From Chaetomium olivaceum (taxonomy: Eukaryota > Ascomycota > Sordariomycetes > Sordariales > Chaetomiaceae), in NCBI GenBank assembly GCA_039881045.1, contig JAYWVB010000003.1:372001-436000 (forward strand): 64,000 bases of DNA, in the 5' to 3' direction. Below, one piece after another: positions 61,854 to 64,000 of the stretch. Numbering within the stretch: position 1 is the stretch's first letter; each line of letters opens with the position of its first letter. The notes under the pieces are model-generated. The model had not been told where the DNA came from and did no database searches. It worked only from the letters and a program-made list of their open reading frames with translations. Both the position numbers and the translations under genes were made by a program.

Positions 61854-62857
61854 GATTCGATAGCTGAGACCTTCTCAGGGTCCATCTCGATACCGCCCGG
61901 CGTGATAATCAATCCCAGGTATTTTGTCTTCGTGGTATGGAACTCGCATTTTTCGATGTCGATTTGTAACCCCGCGTCGATCAGTCGCTTCAAAACTTCG
62001 CGGACCTGCTTAACGTGGTCCTCTTTACCTATCGAATAGATAAGGATGTCGTCCAGATATGCTGTTACGCAGTCGTCGAGCCACCTCTTGACTACCCGGA
62101 GCTCCATTGGCGAGAGCGGCCTATTTCGCGAGAACGGGAGCTTGCTCCCCGGCACCAACTCAATCTTATGGTCGTACGAGCGGTGTGGTGGCAACGTATC
62201 CGCCTCCTGTGGTAAGAACGCCTCGAATAGGTCTCGATACTCGGGGGGCAGCCGCGCCTTGATTTCGTTGGCCGTCAGCGACGGTTTGTCAGACTTATCG
62301 AAAAACTTGCGAGCATCTTCTTCCGTAATACGGCGCATCGTCGGCCCATCCTGCCAGACTTCGTCAATAAATTCGTAAAAGTCGGTGGGCAACTGTACCT
62401 TGTAATCGTCTGCCTTCCCTCTACGGTGGAGGAGGTTCTTGAAAAAACTATCCGAGAGGTTGGGTAACTCCACCTCCGGCGCATCTCGTAACGCCTGTTC
62501 CAGCTCGCCCAGGGTGGTCCTCATGACCGTGACGCCCTTCTGGCGGCAGAACAGGGCAAAGTTCGGCGCGTTCAGCAGTTTGATATCTTTGCCATGGATA
62601 CGTTCACGCCGCGGCGGCGCCGCGGGCACTCGTGGTGGCCTACTTTCTCGAGCTGGGGACACCCTCCTCCCCGCCGCCTTCTGTGCCTGTTGTGGCGTGT
62701 GGGAGGGTTGGTTCGGTATTAACCTGGCGCGCGCGTGTGGTGGCGCCATTGTCCATCGAGGGCCTCCTCTCGCCTCCGCGGCGTTACGATGCTGTAACAG
62801 CTGTTGGCGGAGGCGCCAGCTACGCCTCCTGCGCGATCTCGCTGCCCTTTGTTCCAC
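61682..62857 (-). pseudogene. retrotransposon reverse transcriptase with internal deletion
   Basis: The upstream linker ends LPPEYRDLFEAF and DHKIELVPG. The fingers start (PLSPMELRVVKRWLDD) then jumps directly into CVTAYLDDILIYS (the YxDD active-site box), then KCEFHTTKTKYLGLIIT and the connection domain (LQRFLGFANFYRRFIKDFS). The palm/fingers block that normally lies between WLDD and YLDD, including the first catalytic Asp, is absent, a loss of roughly 100 or more residues. The junction falls on a CTCGACGAC word (62080-62072). The protein is inactive as reverse transcriptase. Confidence 0.88.
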
Positions 62858-62896
62858 AGATAATTTACCAACAACGGTCTCCGGCTGCCCCTCGGG

Positions 62897-64000
62897 TTAG
62901 CCTTCGTCCTCGACATCCTCGACATACATATGGAATCGCTTCCCAGGGTCGGAGACTGTGGTCGGCCCAATTGCTCGGGGCGGCCGGCAATGCCCTCGGC
63001 AGCCCTCGCCAAAAGTAAGGGATAATTTCTTCCAATCCACGGCCGGGTTGTGTTTGCTCAGCCACGGTAAGCCGAGGATGACTGGGTTATCCTCCGCTAG
63101 CGTTGTAATAAAGAATTGTAGTTGCTCGCGATGGTCGCCGATCACCAGGCCAACCTCCGTCTTCCACTCGATCCATGACGATAGGGCGCCGTCGGCGAGG
63201 AAAAGCGGCTTCCTCTCCTGTAGTCTTGTCAACGGGATATGGTACCGAACTGCGAACTTGAAGTCCAAGAACGCCAATCCCGTACATCCGGAATCGACCA
63301 ACGATATACACGGAATTGCGCGACCATCTACAAGAAGGTAAGAGGGCAATGTAATAGAATTTCTCTGGCCGATGGCACTGATCATCAGTCTATCACTGGT
63401 ACCGATAAGGGTGGTCCTCATCAACTCCTCCTCCTTCTCGTAGCTGGCCTTTCTCCTCCACACGCGGCTCTGTGTGGAGGTTAGACGTTTCCCTGGCTGT
63501 AGATGTCCTCGCTCCGGCCGTCGTAATCTGTAGTAGGCTGGCTTTCGCCGCCCCAGCCGTCCTCTGAGTCGACCTCGCCTACCACGCGACCGGGTTGCCT
63601 CCACCCTGCTGGGGGTTGTACTGCCACGGCCCGCGTAGGTCGGGCTGCGACAGGCGCGGGCCTGGTGGCCGGCCTTGCCGCAGTTGAAGCAGAGGCCGTC
63701 GTTTACCCTACGCAGCCTCTCTTCCTCGGGGATTTTCGCCATGTTAATCTTCATTTGGTCGATATCCATCGCATCGGGGTCCTTTCCTTTAGCGCCATTG
63801 CCAGCGTTGTTGCCCGCGCCGCGGTTCTGGTTGTTGCCGTTGCCAGAAACCATCTTGCGGAGGTGGTCCTCGCCTTCGATGTTAATTGCCAGCTTCTGGG
63901 CCATCTCGACCCAGCCCTCGAAGTTGTCGCGCTCCGGGGTAGTGATCTGCATATTAAGGGCCTCCCTCATACGCCGAGAGAGCCTCTCCCGGAAACCGCG
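62897..64000 (-). CDS. retrotransposon Gag C-terminus and aspartic protease, partial
   Basis: The frame is open to the right edge, so the Gag start lies outside. Capsid C-terminal sequence is followed by a CCHC zinc knuckle (CFNCGKAGHQARAC) and a basic Arg/Gly-rich linker. A retropepsin-type aspartic protease follows, with the Asp-Ser-Gly triad in SLVDSGCTGLAF, a flap-like region, and VILGLPWLSKHNPAVDW. The frame ends in TAA at 62899-62897. The next domain continues in the same frame without ATG for 40 nt, so the stop may be a point mutation or a read-through site. Confidence 0.88.
   Translation of the reverse strand, partial: RGFRERLSRRMREALNMQITTPERDNFEGWVEMAQKLAINIEGEDHLRKMVSGNGNNQNRGAGNNAGNGAKGKDPDAMDIDQMKINMAKIPEEERLRRVNDGLCFNCGKAGHQARACRSPTYAGRGSTTPSRVEATRSRGRRGRLRGRLGRRKPAYYRLRRPERGHLQPGKRLTSTQSRVWRRKASYEKEEELMRTTLIGTSDRLMISAIGQRNSITLPSYLLVDGRAIPCISLVDSGCTGLAFLDFKFAVRYHIPLTRLQERKPLFLADGALSSWIEWKTEVGLVIGDHREQLQFFITTLAEDNPVILGLPWLSKHNPAVDWKKLSLTFGEGCRGHCRPPRAIGPTTVSDPGKRFHMYVEDVEDEG

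Larger units (their letters stand above)
59320..64000 (-). mobile_element. Ty3/Gypsy chromovirus-type retrotransposon, internal region, truncated by window edge
   Basis: Read leftward, gag zinc knuckle and protease (64000-62897), a deleted reverse transcriptase (62857-61682), RNase H (about 61715-61200), and integrase with a C-terminal chromodomain (60898-59549) appear in the Ty3/Gypsy order. The frame breaks near 61712, 61205 and 60925, and a stop separates protease from reverse transcriptase in the same frame. With the reverse-transcriptase core missing, this copy cannot be autonomous. Confidence 0.92.

Noticed and set aside
1..64000. CRISPR arrays, rRNA genes, bacterial-type operons
   Set aside because: No spaced direct repeats of CRISPR type and no rRNA-like blocks were seen; introns and gene content are fungal throughout.

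Overview
The window is nuclear DNA from a filamentous ascomycete (Pezizomycotina, probably Sordariomycetes). The evidence is short GT-AG introns of about 48-135 bp with CTAAC-type branch sites, GC-rich coding sequence, CT-rich leaders, and a gene set typical of these fungi: AcuM, Spo22/Zip4, a LysM/chitinase cluster, and a chromodomain Ty3/Gypsy element. Species cannot be named from sequence alone.

Layout. 1.3-12.4 kb is metabolic: a peroxisomal-type SCP-x thiolase (-), a small secreted protein (-), an aldehyde dehydrogenase (-) and xanthine dehydrogenase (+). 12.8-31 kb is mostly conserved cellular machinery: the meiotic TPR protein Spo22/Zip4 (-), the gluconeogenesis regulator AcuM (-), a RING/TRAF zinc-finger protein (+), the U-box ubiquitin ligase E4/Ufd2 (+), a dihydroflavonol-reductase-like NAD(P) epimerase (+) and ORC6 (-). 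A TDP2-like phosphodiesterase (-) follows at 32-33 kb. 33-50 kb is accessory: a tRNA-derived SINE candidate, a broken amidase and a broken TPR gene placed divergently, then a chitin-related cluster made of a five-LysM protein (-), a GPI-type secreted protein (-), an unnamed fungal protein (+) and a large LysM/hevein/GH18 subgroup-C chitinase (+). A general amino-acid permease (-) lies at 51-53 kb. 53-58 kb has no recognisable gene. 58-64 kb holds a 32-bp perfect inverted repeat and a chromoviral Ty3/Gypsy element (-) that runs off the right edge.

Two features dominate. (1) Single-base indels, many next to homopolymers, interrupt at least ten genes whose protein sequence is otherwise well kept. 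One is ORC6, essential in yeast. Much of this probably reflects base-calling error, so automatic gene models here will be fragmented. (2) Against that background there are real signs of mobile-element activity and decay. A complete 449-bp solo LTR with a 5-bp target duplication sits inside the last intron of the chitinase. CpA-to-TpA type stop codons occur in the LysM gene and the amidase. The retroelement's reverse transcriptase lacks its central catalytic part.

I found no CRISPR array, rRNA or convincing canonical tRNA. The most system-like locus is the LysM/chitinase neighbourhood at 39.1-49.8 kb, which fits the known pairing of LysM genes with subgroup-C chitinases in fungi rather than an unknown system.
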